A program made the translations under genes and the position numbers. 64,000 nt of DNA from Stichopus chloronotus. Its lineage: Eukaryota; Echinodermata; Holothuroidea; Aspidochirotida; Stichopodidae. A model generated the notes under the pieces. The model was given only the letters and a program-made list of their open reading frames with translations, made no database searches and was not told where the DNA came from. Position 1 is the stretch's first letter; every line of letters begins with the position of its first letter. The stretch is taken from NCBI GenBank assembly GCA_021234535.1, contig CM037843.1, positions 12,671,979 through 12,735,978 of the forward strand, given 5' to 3'. Of this stretch, positions 1-13,700 are shown one piece after another.

Positions 1-166
1 TGGACCTCACAAGGGGCCCTAAAGCGGACCCCTGGACCCCATCCGCAAGGTCTCGCGCTTCGCGCTCGGTTTCGCGCTGCGCGCAAAAGTCTTTGCCCCC
101 CCCCCCCCCAATTTGCCTCTGCCCTCAGTTTACCTTCCCAATTCTGACATTCTGGCGCCGCCACTG
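1..166 (-). mobile_element. hAT-type MITE, truncated by window edge
   Basis: Read on the minus strand this begins with CAGTGGCGGCGCCAG at position 166 and continues into a GC-rich body containing a long C/G run and the phrase GGGTCCAGGGG. The same body and the same CAGTGGCG terminus occur in the complete copy at 18929-19338, which has a perfect 8-bp target duplication. This copy runs off the left edge, so its other terminus cannot be seen. No coding capacity. Confidence 0.7.
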
Positions 167-332
167 GCCGGCAGGTGTCGAAAAAAGTCAATTTCGCGCC
201 GCGATTGAGCGACTAAGAAGAACGAATATGACCCTCTTTAGGCAAAGGGGATAGAAAGTGCTCAATCCCCTTCGACCTCTCCTCATGCCGATCCTAGGCC
301 TATCTGTGGGCCGACTGATTTGAAATCCTGGC

Positions 333-1010
333 TTGAAGTGATTGCGTGCGTAGGTAAAAAGTAAAACCATTGAAATTTCATCTCCATAAGTTTGGTAGGG
401 TTTTTAATGACACCATTCAGACAATCTGGGAAAATAAATAGGTTTCAGTTGCTTAATTTTGCCATATGATTTCAAATTCTTCTAACATAACGACAAAAAG
501 TGTAGAATATGATAATGCAGTGGTTGACAGTTTTCATTCAAATCAACAGTATGCTTCTTTGAGCAAGCCAATGGGAAGTATACTAGTACTAAATATTCAG
601 TTAACAACTCAGGATCACTGACGCCGCAGGCAAGGTTGTGTTGAGTTCATAGTTTATTTGTTAAAACAGTGCTTCCTTTCACCAAATACTAAAATTCCGA
701 TACCTACCAAGGAACGACGACTTGGGTAGTATGTTTTTCATACACTAGTGAGACCTGTACTGTTGCATATTCATTATGTAGGTGGTTACAGTAAGAACCG
801 TTAATTTTCAAATATGATTTCTGTTTTTAACTGTTTTTATGCCAATCCCGTTGCTTTTCGAAGTAGTTACTGTCATTTTCTTTCATTGAAAGACATAGCC
901 TGTTCATGTACAACCTGGCGTGTACATTTAAAAATGAAGCAAAAGTTAAGATCAAACATAATCTTATCTTTTTGATTTTTCAGTACACACGCAATAACTT
1001 TAAGACTTGA
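333..1010 (+). repeat. Interspersed repeat family A, uninterrupted copy
   Basis: About 680 bp that align by eye, in order, with three separated pieces in the FBXO48 intron (27570-27914, 28995-29070, 35337-35590). Shared landmarks include agtatactagta near 577, gtgagacctgt near 750 and the segment ending with a run of pyrimidines before 990. This uninterrupted copy acts as a paralogous empty site that dates and delimits the insertions in the other copy. No ORF of note and no recognised class. Confidence 0.65.
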
Positions 1011-1169
1011 TAGGCTACACCCCTCCCCTTATACCCCTTCCCCAGGCAGTGGCCAAAAATACGAACGATGGTACATGACGTCCACATTTCAATGCAACGA
1101 ACTTGGGTCCAACTAAAGATATGAGTCACAAATTTCTCAAGGAAGTTCCTCAATATTCACCAAGTTAGT

Positions 1170-1300
1170 ACAAGACCACTAAAAATCTAATAGATGTGGA
1201 AAAGTGAATGGTTAGTTTTCCAAAACCAATTTAAATCATTAACTACTCACTCATTAGTTGTCACTTGTATGTGACACATCATGGGGACCCATGTCATCAT
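1170..1300 (-). repeat. Terminal fragment of repeat family B
   Basis: The stretch with aaaagtgaatggt, ccaatttaaatcatt and actcactcattag is the inverted counterpart of 50560-50665, and part of it recurs near 5430-5530. It is the non-tandem end of the family whose body is the ~145-bp minisatellite at 49750-50290. Non-coding. Confidence 0.5.
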
Positions 1301-1740
1301 TAATATTCAAGGTTTTAATTGACAGTTCCGTGAGGCGTATCTCCAATGCAACAGTCCTGCGTGAAATAAATATGCTGACCGTTCTGCTGCGGATTTCATC
1401 CTGTAGTCGCATTGTCATATACTGCATATAAGCAACAGGCGCATGTATGGTTGCATGTAGGGAGCATGTATTTATGCATGCATTGAAATGCATTCAAAAT
1501 AAGGGCTCAACATTTGAAATTCGCAAAAGAAGAGTACGGGTGCATTAAATTATGATATGGTACCATAGTAAAAAAAAACGAAAAAAAAAAACCAAACAGA
1601 CGAAGCATTTGGATAGAGCAAGTTTCTTTCACCAAAATCCAGGCAAAATACAGAGGCCAAATTTTCAAGAGTTACTGCTTAGCATAGGCCCACATGTTGA
1701 TTTGAACAGTAAAACTACAAGAGGTCATTGTCTATAACTC

Positions 1741-1890
1741 CAGAAGGTTCAAAGAACCATCAACATTCGTCACTACTTCTTTTCCCAGAGTGAATGAATG
1801 GAATGGGTTACCAAAAGATGTGGTACTGGCAAGAAGTATTATTGGATTTAAGAATGCACTGGACTTCAAGCTTAGTTACCGGGTTTGAGT
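1741..1890 (+). pseudogene. LINE ORF2 C-terminal fossil
   Basis: In the plus frame through 1780-1887 the translation reads FPRVNEWNGLPKDVV, then FKNALDF, then a stop after SYRV. This is the widely shared C-terminal signature of CR1/RTE-like non-LTR ORF2 proteins (a 'W N x L P x x V V' box followed by a 'F K x x L D' box). Nothing upstream continues the reverse transcriptase, so it is a 5'-truncated or eroded remnant. A similar signature occurs at 63180-63290 and, on the minus strand, at 52860-53010. Confidence 0.6.
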
Positions 1891-1899
1891 TTTGTAGGT

Positions 1900-4050
1900 T
1901 TATTTTTATCTATTTGCCCTCTAATGACCTAATGTGATGAACAAAGGCTCTTGAACTACATTCAGAGGCAACATGACCTTATAATATTTTTCAAACATTT
2001 ATGAAATGATGACTCCTTGCACTTGAGTAGTATTGGAACATAAGGCTTCGTGACTACACTGAACATGTGTGATTGAGTGAGAACAGACATTCAAATATAT
2101 GTTTGAAATGGTAATACTTGCAAACAAAGCAAAAGTCATGAAGTCTACTACTTTAAGCAGGGAGGTGACAGTAAGGAGATACAACAGCAGTTTTATTTAT
2201 GCTAATCCTACTAGACATCTCAGGTGTTGTGATGACAGTTTCAGCTCAAAAATGGTGCGAACAGCTTAGAGCATCCTTTACCACTCATGTGGTATATCTA
2301 ATTTTGTTTAATGAACATTTATTTGAGTCACATTTCAAGAGAATGTACATAAATAAGAAACAAATACAGAGAAAAAAAAGATTCAAGAGGAATTCAGAGG
2401 AAGCTCCATAGAGCCAGACGGTTTCCAAGTAGCCTTGATTCAAACCTGCTTATACCCCATAAAATGAACACTGTAGAACAATGCTTTGATCAGAGCTTCA
2501 TTTGCGATGTTCAAGTCAGGGCCACTATCTCACAAATCAGAGTAATTATTTCTTTTCCTGACAACTGCTAATGCTGTGGCAGTTGAGTGGAGGACAAAAT
2601 ACCATTTTGTTTACATTCCAATCACATGATAGTCTACAGAAATGTCAAGAATGATACAAAACACAGAGTATTGGGGGGCCTTGGCAGAAAAACCTAACTT
2701 CAAACCATCGAATGTCTTTTTAACTTCCATCTCCCTGCCTCAAGCAATTTCCTGATTTTTGTGCGTAGGAGATGACATGATTTGAAATGACTCCACGGAT
2801 TCAGCTTCCGACAGAGCATTTTATTTCTGCATTTCTATTTAGTTCTAGGTATGAGCAAGTGGTGCTCTTTCAGAAAACATAAATACCTCAACATCAACCA
2901 TGTCACGAAGACTCCTTACAAAAAAATTGAGCACTTCTGACATTGATAGAAATGAGTCATTTGACAGGTTCTCAGAAGAATTCAGACAGCCTTACATTCA
3001 ATAGATGCTTCTCACACTTGTACAAAGAACTTGCACAGCCAGGAAAGGGCACTATTTTGTTTGTATATTTTAAAGGTATATAATCCTATGATTTGAAACT
3101 TTGAATGTTTGGCACAGTACAGGTTTCCCTACAATGAAGGATTAATATTACAGGCTAGGCTGCACAAGCTTGCTAACTATAACCAGTTAACTGCAAAATT
3201 AAATTATCGTAACTTATATTCCACTGAAAAACTAATTTCCATGAAAAGTGTCTTTTTTGTAAATTTCAACTTAACACTGGAAAAATAATACATTCGGAAA
3301 ATAATACACCGTAAATATTAAAAACAAAAATACATCAACACATTAGCAAATACATGCCAAAGACAGTGACTTTATCTTGTTTGCACAGTTTCTTCATAAG
3401 TCAAAAGTCCCACTCAAAATCCTTCATCTTCATTTTCTGAGTCACTGACTCAAAATTCTAGTCTACTTACTTGATCAACATGCAATTTGAAAACGAATAT
3501 ATCTGTTCTGTGGTAAATAGTGAACAGATAATGGGGCTAGAAATGTTTGCTGTGCACAGCGAACAATCGTTGAAGGGTGTATTGTTGATTGGCTAAGGGT
3601 TAAGTGACGTAGCTTTGTGCATTTATTACAGGACATATATATCCATCTTATGCAGGAGTGTGTAGTTAGCACAGGAGGGATATATATGTTCTACACAATT
3701 AACTTGTTAAGAAAGGACTTTTCTATCACACCATTCTTATATTTCACTTTTTGTAAGAACATAGACCAACTTCTCAATTGGCATGGTAACAAAGTTTACT
3801 CTGATGGCTACCAAATGAACCATGACAGTGGCTTTGAAAATACTATTCTGATGAAAAGTGTGCATTGATGTGTGTTTCTGCAGAGTTCCATCATCTCAAC
3901 CTTTGGTAACAGAACAAATCAAATCTGCCACATGGTTACCACAGACAGCATGGCACTCTGTTGTTGTAGATTTTCCTTTCAGTGAGTCACAGATTTCAAA
4001 TGATATATGCACAACCAATGAACATCCTAAAACTCTTCTGGTTTGGTTAT
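1900..4050. other. Gene-free stretch, AT-rich
   Basis: No exon-like segment with convincing splice sites, no recognised transposon signature and no tandem array. Short open frames here lack family resemblance or codon structure. It lies beyond the 3' end of the minus-strand AVEN gene. Confidence 0.4.
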
Positions 4051-4053
4051 TTA

Positions 4054-4400
4054 AGAGCGACTCACTTACCTGTCTCAGCATAACAAATGCACTCCCATCT
4101 ACAGCGCCTAAAGTGCAGTCAACCCTTAACACCGTTACTAGCGCCTTCCAGCCTAATTCCGATCCTTGACAACAGAACTCACAAAGGTAAGCCAGATGGA
4201 GGAAATATAGACAGATAAAGCCCGCAAGTAGTTCGGGCCGAACCTTCGCACTCCAAGCACAAAACGATGGCAGCATGGGAAGGAGGCGCTATTCTGGCAT
4301 TAGGCCGGAGGGTGCTAGTAGCAGTGTTAAAGGTTGGCAACACTCTAGGCACAGTAGATGGGAGTGCATTTGTTACGTTGAGACAGGTAAGTGAGGAGCG
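4054..4400. repeat. Inverted repeat with an exon-like segment in each arm
   Basis: Arms 4054-4158 and 4297-4400 are diverged inverted copies. Each arm, read in its own direction, encodes a related open peptide (right arm VGNTLGTVDGSAFVTLRQ, left arm TLGAVDGSAFVMLRQ) ending exactly at a strong donor, ACAG|GTAAGTGAG. The right arm has an ATG at 4267 in a good context, giving 120 nt (40 codons, phase 0). The peptide 'V G x3 T x D G S A x V x L' is weakly like the N-terminal strand of RNase PH-fold exosome subunits such as EXOSC8, but the upstream RPDGR-like part is out of frame. It could be duplicated gene debris or a foldback element. Confidence 0.3.
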
Positions 4401-4671
4401 AAGTAAATACACTCGCATCTACTGGTGTTCACACTATATATCTTGCAAGGGAAACATATCCCAGATTTTCAAGCATGATGGTAGCAGTGCAAGATAAAAT
4501 GTACATCCTGAGACCATTTACAGAACATGGTTAGTGGATAAAATAATCAGGAAACATTCCACATCATGCTCTTATTGAGGCCAATGCAGGAGATCTATTA
4601 GACACTTATTAAATGTTTCTCTCAGGGATTCACAGTATCACTTGGTTGTTTGTGATTTTCATCCTTCTTAG

Positions 4672-4772
4672 TTACTCATCTAGAATACTGTCCAACCAAT
4701 CATCTAAGCTATCTGCCTGCACATCTGATGAAGATACCGCTGCTGTAGGATTCTGTGAAGATGTAGGCAATG
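4672..4772 (-). CDS. AVEN: AVEN exon 7 (C-terminus)
   Basis: Acceptor TGCTCTTTCAG, then 33 residues and TAA at 4674-4672. It ends with ADSLDDWLDSILDE, equivalent to the C-terminal 'L E D W L D S' box of vertebrate AVEN, which is diagnostic. No clear AATAAA was seen in the ~270 bp downstream on the minus strand. Confidence 0.87.
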
Positions 4773-7700
4773 CTGAAAGAGCAGAGAAACAAGTAATTGA
4801 TATAAGCTGCAAATGAAGCAAGCATTGATGTAGCAGATTCTGATTACCTGCATTTGACCAAAAAAGGTGAACTTTGCAAATATACGAGAAGCACTCTTAA
4901 AAATTTGTACAACATATGAGATAATTTATAAGAGGGTGTGTCTTACCCCTTGCTTTATGTTGATAGGAGCCATTATTCTCAGGATCTGATTCAGTTGATA
5001 TTTCTTCATGTAGAAGAAATGGTAACTCTAGAAACACAATAAAATCATCAACAGAATTGTCAAACAGAAAACCTAAATTGAATGTCCTTCAAGTTTACCT
5101 TCATTTCTGGAGATGCATAGACTCCATATATCAGGAGAACACAGTGGCAGAGCTACCACATGGTCAGAGGGGGCAGTCCACCCCCACCCCCCTGAGTGAT
5201 TAACATGGGTTAATCAGCTTTTCACAAAACAAGAGAGGAAAACTAGCGCACCAATGGTGCAGAGGCTCATACCTGAACATCCTAAGGGCATCATTCACAC
5301 ATCAGTATTATGTATATCATACAATCATAGGAATCAACAGAAGTATCATTATATTAGATCACCAACATACCATATTGCATGTACAAGAGAATCTGTGGGA
5401 CTGCTTAATATGCAGAATTAACCACTTCATTGACTCTTTCATTAACTACTAGCTCATTAGCATTCATTTGCATGTGTCACATGGGAACTATATTATCATG
5501 ACCATTGATCTGTCAGTAGAACCCTTATAGCAAACTTGACACAAAACTGACAGGCTTGGGAAGACTAACTGAATAAGTCAAAGTGCCCCTTTAACGTCTA
5601 GACCGACATGTATGTCTTAAGACTAGGTTGGGTTTCAGTTAGGACACAATCTGACTTATTGCCCTATTATTCAATTATCATTCATGCATGATTGGGATAT
5701 TTGAGATGTAGTATGACATTTAAAGAGGCACCTTAAAAATAGCAGGAGAAAACTTCAGCAGAATTTCACAAACTGGATCATAGGGCCCACATGAAACCCT
5801 GGACTTCAAATTCATGTACACCCTAAGATAGACCACTAACAGAGTATCATTATGGCAAACTATCAGCATTGTGCAAGAGAATCTGTAGGAGGAGAAGCAT
5901 TTTGCAGAATTTAATAAAATGGGGTAGGGTCTACATGAGACCTTGGACCAAGCAGTTTTGAATACCCCAAATTTACCTACCACTCAGGAAATATTGGGTT
6001 GAAGTTACATACAAATCCATCAAAGCATGTGTAAAAAGCAGCATTTGGAACAGATTTCATAAAATGGGATTAGAGCCCACAAGGTGCCTTGGACTAAAAA
6101 TCCCTGAACACCCTGGAGGTACGACTAATAGAGCATTATTGTGACAAACCATCAACATTGTATAAGAGAATCTGTAGTAGGAGAAGCATTTTGCAGAATT
6201 TGAAAGAGAAGGTAAAGAAAATGCAAGTTTGAGTACTTCAGCACCCTATGCATCCAGGAAATGATGATAGCTTTGCCAGTTGTCTGCCTTCAAAACCAAG
6301 CAAGGACAGTATTCATTATAAAATATGTAACTTTGATCAGTCTTTTTCAGGTGAAAATTGCGTTGAAATGAGATTAATTTTCCATCCAAGAAAATAATGA
6401 CAACACTATTTTCTGGAGCTTAATTGCTGAGCCTGGGGAGGGCGATTTCTGAGAATCTAGGGGATTTATGTATTTGTTTTTCTGGTATGCTCCACTCCAA
6501 ATGATGCTGACATTCCTCTTAGATGGTCTGCAAACAATTTTCAGTTCACTGCTAATCAAAAATTCTGTCTGCATCAATGCAACATAAGGCATACTGCATT
6601 TCATATCACACTGCATTACGCTTGTTTGCTGTCTCATCATTCATGTCCCACGCTCTTTAAGAAAGCAAACCTAACTACGCCCATGGCTGCACCCTTTGCG
6701 TCTCTTGCTTGAACCCTGCAAACAATCAATGTGACTCCACTACCCAATGAAGGAAAGTGTGGGTCTAAAGATATGTTCACCCCTAATCAAATATTTGCCA
6801 AGTGATCCAAGAATATATGAAAGAGGATGCATAATTTATGATTCTTGCATTGACTCAACACATCTGATATGTATTTGCATTTTCATAGATTTACTTTTGC
6901 TCTCATTAATATGAGAAATTGCAAACATGAGCTACGTGTTTCAAAACTGTGCATATGCAGTGTTTAACAGCCAAAAAGTACTGTTTAAGCCCATCTGGGG
7001 AGTTTGAAAAAACCAAAATTTTCTAGTATGCTCTGAACCAACCAATGGTGGAGCTCCACTTAAAAAGTCTGTAGGGTTCCCAAATAGAGAGGGTTGAAAA
7101 AAACGGGTTATTAAAAACGGGTTATTTGACCCCATTTTGTCTCACTGTACAACTTTATTGATCCTTTCTGATATATGATAAGTGATAAAATGGCTGTTTT
7201 ACATGTTTGTTTTTAACTTAACAAGTTCAGATCATGTATCACCATTTGACTAAGTACCCCACGTGCATGTACACATAATGTTCATGGAGTTGGAGGCAAA
7301 ATGGGGAAATTGCAACCTTCTCTATACAGGAACCCTAATAGTCCTGCTTTCAGTTTTACCAGGTTTCTTCCAAAGGTGACTACACAAAGTGACATAATAA
7401 CAACTCATGAACATGCAGTCTTCTTCATACCTTCAATTTTATTGCTTGATGTCAGACGGTGCTTTTCACTACCAGCTTCTACAGGAGAACTCAATGACAG
7501 CAAGAAATCTAATTCCTCATCATCATCACAATGATCATCAGTACTGTAATCTTTACAAGATGCTCCTGGATTAGACACCGGTTGCTGTTTAAGTTCATGG
7601 TTAGCAAAACCTGTATGAGGCATTCTGTTCTTCTCTGTCTCATCCTCCTGAGAAGATAAAGGTGCTTGAAGCCGCACATCTGGAGGCACTGGCAGAGCGT

Positions 7701-10700
7701 TCTCGTCATCCTTAATTGACTGATTTATTACTGATTCATCAGTGTGTGACCTAGCTAAGATGTTTTCCAATTCATTGTCAAAGGTTGCAGTCTCTTCTTT
7801 GTCAACTTGCTTTAGAATGCTTTTGTTGATGGTTGTATATAATGGTTTATTGGCGAGGTTTTCTGATGTTGCAGCATCTTGGTCCAGTATTTCTAATGTC
7901 TCTGACTATTGTGTATAGACAAAGAGAAAATAATGTTAGCTTGTTCTAATGAAATCATCATCCAACTCAGCATCTTGTCTTAATTTACTATTCTCAAGCT
8001 TAATTAAACCTACCATGTTTGAGAATAAATTGCTAAGTAAATCCTACCTGGTCTTTTTTAGTGTTGACATGTAGCCAGTAATTACACATTTAGATCAATT
8101 TAAATCTTCTCAATGACAGTTTTGCAGAGAGCAAGCACTATGCTGCCTGTTTGTGTCATACAATCACAGATCAGAAAACAAATTGCAAAGCAGAGAGTGA
8201 TCTAGTTGGTCTTACATCTTTACAATAGGAATCCATACATAGAAACAAGTCACTTTTAGCTCTTTCACCAAACTTACATCGAAAAATGATCTTGAAATTT
8301 CTAATCTCTCTGGCAGAGAGATTGTCCGAAGATTTCTGGCCAACTCGTTACAATCAAAAGAAATGAAATTTGGATGATCCTCCTGTAAGAGACAAAAATG
8401 GTGTACTGTAGTTCATTCACCTCTAACTATCACTGAAATCAAAGATGCGATGTTATATTCATACTTTTGACATGAAATTATTCACTTGTGTGTAATTAAC
8501 ATATTTGCCAAAAGTGATGAAATGCAGAAGATACTATTCTAGTAGTTGCCAAGAAGACGAATGAACTGACATATCAAGAACTATTAATACACAGTATCAA
8601 ATACTCACCAATTATGTGAATTCAATGGCTACTTCTTTTTTTTCAATTTTCTAACCCTCTGGGCAAAAGCAAAGGAGGAGGATGGGTAAAATCACAACAA
8701 GTGGGCAATCCATGGAGTTTAAAACCTCATCCCTTTTGCTTCCATAATCATTATGCGATGTCTCTCACACAAATGCTATCATGCACATGTATGCCTAATT
8801 GCACATATACTACATTCATTGACACTGGCAATGAATGTGAAGAGCACAATGCATGAATCACATCCCACCCTTAACTTGTGCATAATGTGGATCTATAGGT
8901 GCTGTCATCCTGGGCATTTTGTAGCAGATTCTCAGAAGTATGCTTTGTGAGAGATTCAATTTTTTTGCACAAATAAATATAAACATCTACGCACTTGTCT
9001 GATATATGATATCAAAGCATTGTGTGTGAGTGCACAAACAATGCATGGAAAATGACACTGTAACCAGACAATATTCACATAGTCCAAAATATGGTTGCAC
9101 AGGTTAAAATTGTGTGTCACATTACCTGGAAAAGCAAAGGTATAATAAGTTATGTTAACACCTTGTACTACCAGAACCTGCCATAGTGTATAATGTGCCG
9201 TAATAACCATGACTTTTGACATCATTATTTGGGCACATGCTACGTCTCATACTATGGCATCTACCTACCAAATTTGAGACTTATCAGGGCTTAGCATCAA
9301 TGAGGAAATTGTGACATTTCTTTGCAATGCTTTTGCTGATTTGACCTTTAACCCCATTACCATTGACTGTTTTGATTTGGTAATTTTTAATTTTTTACTT
9401 TAGTACTGTCTGCTTTACATAAATGACATTTTTGTATATTGTATCTGTAGGACATTCACAAATGCAGATAATGCTAAAATTGTGATTTTGTTTTCATGAC
9501 CTGTGACACTTGGACTTCGACATCAGACATCATTGATTGGGTGAATTCTATAATCCATACTCAGGCACATATCCACCAAGTTAAAAGTTTATCCAACTGA
9601 TTGTCTACGATGAAATGGTGACATACTTTTCACATTTTTAACCTTGACTATGTGACATTTGATTCAACGACTTTCTCAAATTTCTTTGTATCAACTCCAT
9701 ATGAATTCTGGAGTATCTCTAGGGCATTCACAAAGGCAGAAAAGGCTCAAAATGTATTTAATGTTTAATGATCTGTGACAATTGGCATTTGATATCGTCA
9801 TGCGGGCAGACACTTTACCACATACAAAGGGACCTACCTACCATGTTAAAAGTTAACTGACCTTCTGTTTAGGAGGATACCATGACAAACTTTTTGTGTA
9901 CACAGAGAAGCACACACCTATATTCTGATACCACTCCAGGTCATTTGTAGGAACATGTGGTACCCCCTGATAAGGTCCACTGACAACCCTAGTGCCAGTT
10001 AAGTACTACAAGAAGAGTGGGCTACCTATTCAGTCTCATTTTAGCAACAAGAACAGATCGATGGAGCACAATAACTCATCCCTGTATACTATGTATAGGG
10101 ATGAAAGAAAACAGCTATTCCAATGGCAAGGTGCCCCAAAGTCCCACCACTGCCTGAGGCAATTCTGAGTAATTAAATCCCAAAGTGCCTGCACTCACAT
10201 TTTACTTCATGTGGTTGCAGGAAGGAACTAGAGAAACTAACTTTACCTCCTTCTCTGTGGTGTTTTCGTCAATTGCCTCTTCATCTTTAAATCTGAACTG
10301 GGATCCAGCTACAATTATAAAAAATATACATGAAATAAATTGCTTGTACCATTACGAGTTTTAACCAGAAAGCCAAAAGGCTTTGTGATTCCCTGCTACA
10401 TGGTTATATTACAACAAACATGAATTATTCACATGACAAGTATAAGATCAACTGCAGTTATTTTTCTTGATACACCACAAGTCTTTAACCCAAAATGACC
10501 TTTATTTTGGTGAACTAAAATTACCACAACATTTGACGTCCACCAAAAGCAATAGGGATCACCTACCCAGGCCATACAACCCACACATCAAGTACAGTAT
10601 GAGTATGACATCAGTCAACATTATCTCTAAGCTCCAAGAAACACACAGCAATCAATGCTGCTTCTAGTCTTGCCTGTTGTTAGTTGAATCAAATAACTCA

Positions 10701-13700
10701 ACCTTACCTCATCTGAACTCAGCTTGTCTGCCATATTTACCTCAAAATTCTTCATAAAGGACCAGAATGTTCTTGGGTGTCCATCATATGGTGGAATTTC
10801 TGCCTTAGGTAATTCCAATGCTAATTTGAAACTCAGTTTCCTCCTTCAACTTTTTCAATGCTTCCTCCTTCTCCTCAGTATAATGCTTTTGGCATTCCAA
10901 CATCCAGCTTTCTGCTTGCTCAAATGCTTCATCAGACAACAACCCAGCCAGATCAGCATGAACCTCTTCCATTGCCTCAAATTGGCGCTCTGCCTTTTGC
11001 AAATTTTCCTTTATCGACTCTGCGATAATTTCTTCCTTGTTACAAGTAGCTTTTAACACACTCAAAGTCCTCGTAAGTTGACCCTAAGTTATGATTCCTC
11101 CTCAATATTTTTGCTTCCCCCATCCTTTCCGACATTGTGAAATATGATTGAAAGCACTCCAATTTGATTGTTAAGAAACCTTGTTCTGCTACCAGCTGTT
11201 CCTCTGGATATTGATATTATCCAAATAAATGACAGAACAGATGGTATTTTATTTTCCTCATTTTTTTTATAAACCCATTAACATTCCATCTATCTGACCC
11301 CATGACCCCCCCCCATACCAAGACTATCTCTCTGGACAACTTATCCAGGCCCTTCACACTAGAAGTTACTAAGTTACAAATGCAGTACTGTAGGGAGCAA
11401 TCCCATTGAGTTAACTGTGTGCGGACAGAATCAAAACTGAAATTGCACAATGTAGACCCATATGAATTTGTACGGTAGTTTATAATAACCACAATAATGG
11501 TGTTTAGGCTACTATTATTGTTTTATAGTGAAAAATTATCCCTTCCTCTCTATTGATAAGCATTAAATTTCACAGGGTCATGAACCTGTTTATAACAGAC
11601 CTTATCAAGTTTAAAACAAATCTGACCCACAGATAAGGAACTATGGCAGTTTTAACATTTTTTATGTTTTACCCCATAACCTCATTAATATGCAAGATTT
11701 GGACACCAAAAACAATAGGGATCATCTACTCAATGTGGGCAACCTACATGCCAAAAATGAAATTACTCAGAGTTACCCTTCTTGAGATAGAGTGTTTACG
11801 AGCAACCGTCACGCACACACACACATACACACACACACATACATACACACACGACATCAGGACTGCATAGATTCCCTTGCCTACGGCAAGGAATCAAAAA
11901 CAAACTGACTGTATAGAAAGAAAAAGAAGGAACCAGTTACTGTACATAAGTACATTCCATTAAGGTCAAATCATAAAATGTGCTGCTCTACATGTGAGGT
12001 CTCCATGTTAATTTAACTATCGTTGTCAAGTATACTTTCAAAAATTTTCAGATAGATTCAATCAACCAAAATGCAACACTGCATTGGGGTGTGGATGAAC
12101 TTATTTCATCACATTTAGACTGAATGTTGACCAGGTGTAGGACTTGTAGACTCAATGTTCTGCACCACTACTGTATAGCCAAGACAGGTCATTCAACAGC
12201 AGAAGAGTCCCCAAAGCTTAAGCCTTGTTTAATCAAAGAGAAATCCCTGCAATGGTTGCTTGCCAAGAAGAAGCTAATGTATACTGTAAAGAACTGTAGC
12301 AAGAAGTATTCTTTCATGTTACAATTACAGCATCATGTATGTTAATGTTGGACACTGTAGCAAAAATTGTCAACATCATGATATTTTCTTCAGGAGACGT
12401 TAATTTATTATGGATTGCCAAATAATAATAATTGTAAGTTTTCAAAATGGCACAGATTACACAGAGCAGCATATGGGTTTAGGAAATGGGGGCAGCATTT
12501 CTTGGTGTAGTTACTTCTGGTGGCAATTCAAGCACATACAGCAAGTAATCAGGCATGGGGTCCAAGGACCTGCTCAAGTTTCCCAGTAGGGTCCAGGGGC
12601 AAAGACCTGATGGGGGTCAAGGAGGAGAAGTCCAAATGCATTGTGGTTTCGATGATTTCATTGTGAGAAATTTTTTTCTGAATATATATTGCATATGGCG
12701 TGTATGTGTAAAATGATTGGTTTCCATCGTACAGTAATTTATGATGTCACGCCCCACCCATTGTACCTCATTGTGGTACATCTACTGTACATACTACATA
12801 TGACATCTGTCCTAGCTTTCCTTCTTGAGATATCATGTTTAAAAGGTTTTCACAATTTGACCCCTGTTGATCCAAGTAACCTTTGACCTCCACCAAAACT
12901 ACCCCTGTTGACTCTAAATAACCGCAACCAAAAACAATAGGCATCTTGCACTAAATGTGGAACATCTAACATACAATCTGTCCAAGCCCTTCCTTTTTGA
13001 GATTTTGTGTTTACAACCAGCATCACAAGCATACACATACCCAAGCCCACACAGGCTTTGAAGAGCAGTTATTTTACAATGCTAAGAGACCACACAGCCT
13101 ATTGCTTAAATATATTACCAAATACTACCACTTCATGCCAGGTGACTACCAACTCAACATTTAAGGATCAAATTTGTATTTTTTTTTTTCACAAGTTCAG
13201 ATGGAAAAGCCTTTACATTACTCTTAGACAACAAGACCCCAAAGGGCTCTGTCGTTGCTTGCATGAGGACTATTTCAACTGAAGTTCTACAGACTTGACC
13301 ACGTGTAATCCAGAATTCCTCAAATCCAAAAAATTTTGGACCCCATTTTGTCATTGACTAAGAATGCTGATCAGCCAAATGTACAGTACTCCACAACTAT
13401 ACTACTTATCTGAACCAGAAGGCAGCATGTAATGTCCTTTATCAAACTACTGAAAAGAATGCTGGCTATAGGAAGCAAGGAGAAATGTTAATGACTAAGT
13501 CCATTGAAACCCTTCTTCCCCCTCTGTTGGCCTACATTTTCTGACAGGGAGTTATGTCTAAATAGCAAGCTGCCCAGCACTCTCTGATCTGACTGACCCC
13601 AGGAGCACAAGGTGATTGATACAGCACAGGTGGCTTGCTTATTGCAATATAAACAAAACGTGGAATATTGATAAACTAACTTTATTGTGAGACAAATTAT

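Larger units (their letters stand above)
10363..11896 (-). mobile_element. Helentron/HINE-like element, diverged copy with internal debris
   Basis: On the minus strand it opens with a hairpin (TGATTCCTTGCC gta GGCAAGGGAATC), passes through a (GT)n tract and the phrase ctcaagaagggtaact, and closes with GGAATCACAAAGCC TTTT GGCTTTCTGGTT, itself a hairpin. The same opening and closing bound 27915-28994. The tandem array is reduced here, and a gag-like fossil sits inside. The class is inferred from architecture only (terminal hairpins, microsatellite, central tandem array); no RepHel protein is present. Confidence 0.45.
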
